Below are positions 13,849 through 13,861 of a DNA stretch of 13,861 nucleotides, piece after piece. Within the stretch, counting starts at the first letter, position 1; every line of letters begins with the position of its first letter. Position numbers and translations under genes: made by a program. Origin of the DNA: CAWBRT01 sp050015355 (GTDB lineage Bacteria; Acidobacteriota; Terriglobia; Terriglobales; Acidobacteriaceae); NCBI GenBank assembly GCA_050015355.1, contig JBEKBO010000121.1, forward strand, positions 1 through 13,861, given 5' to 3'. The notes under the pieces are model-generated. The model did not search any database, had not been told where the DNA came from, and worked only from the letters and a program-made list of their open reading frames with translations.

Positions 13849-13861
13849 GTGGCGATCGAAT
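13849..13861 (+). CDS. Start of next gene, probably pyruvate dehydrogenase E2 (truncated by window end)
   Basis: GTG at 13849 follows AAAGGA (13837-13842) by six bases and begins M-A-I-E before the window ends. It is 14 bp after the aceE stop. E2 subunits often start with a sequence like MAIEFKLPELG and often follow aceE, so dihydrolipoamide acetyltransferase is the likely product. Four codons cannot prove it. Confidence 0.5.

Noticed and set aside
1..13861. CRISPR array, tRNA/rRNA gene, insertion sequence with transposase, phage or defence genes
   Set aside because: Looked for and not seen. The repeats are short, unevenly spaced and carry no protein gene.

Overview
The window reads as a G+C-rich bacterial chromosome segment with every recognisable gene on the + strand. 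Gene content and the short GC-rich palindromic repeats between genes point to Acidobacteriota (Terriglobia-like). This rests on a fused transaldolase/phosphoglucose isomerase next to gnd and zwf, a homodimeric AceE, and intergenic motifs such as GGGCTTTAGCCCCTGAGG and GGGTGCCCCAGGTTC that I associate with that phylum from memory. A search would be needed to confirm the taxon.

Layout. Positions 2-6025 hold a glucose-6-phosphate/pentose phosphate cluster: the 3' end of a tal-pgi fusion, gnd (6-phosphogluconate dehydrogenase), zwf (glucose-6-phosphate dehydrogenase), a Cof-type HAD phosphatase overlapping zwf by ATGA, and pgl (6-phosphogluconolactonase). Together zwf, pgl and gnd form the whole oxidative branch, making reducing power and ribulose-5-phosphate, while tal-pgi links it to glycolysis. 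A 66-residue DUF1059 protein follows (6167-6367). Positions 6595-10988 hold three enzymes of tyrosine/homogentisate catabolism: hppD, hmgA and fahA. Maleylacetoacetate isomerase is not in the window. Positions 11162-13834 hold aceE, and a second gene, probably the E2 subunit, starts at 13849 and runs off the end. Fumarate and acetoacetate from homogentisate and pyruvate from sugars all feed central carbon metabolism, so the window is a catabolic and redox block.

The genes themselves are mostly ordinary. The unusual part is the repeat landscape. Family A (GGCTTTAGCC...CTGAGGA) sits 43-73 bp before the start codons of gnd, zwf, hppD and hmgA, always in the same orientation. Family B (GTGCCCCAGGTTC...AACCTGGGGTAGTT) sits after gnd, hppD and hmgA and forms terminator-like hairpins. 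A composite element with inverted ends fills the hmgA-fahA gap. A fourth palindromic module (GCCGGGGTCCCCG...GGGGT) occurs between genes and also inside two protein-coding genes, tal-pgi and fahA. Those two coding copies match at 39 of 40 bases in opposite orientations and are read in frame in both genes, adding a short extra peptide to each enzyme. This is the best candidate here for something little described.
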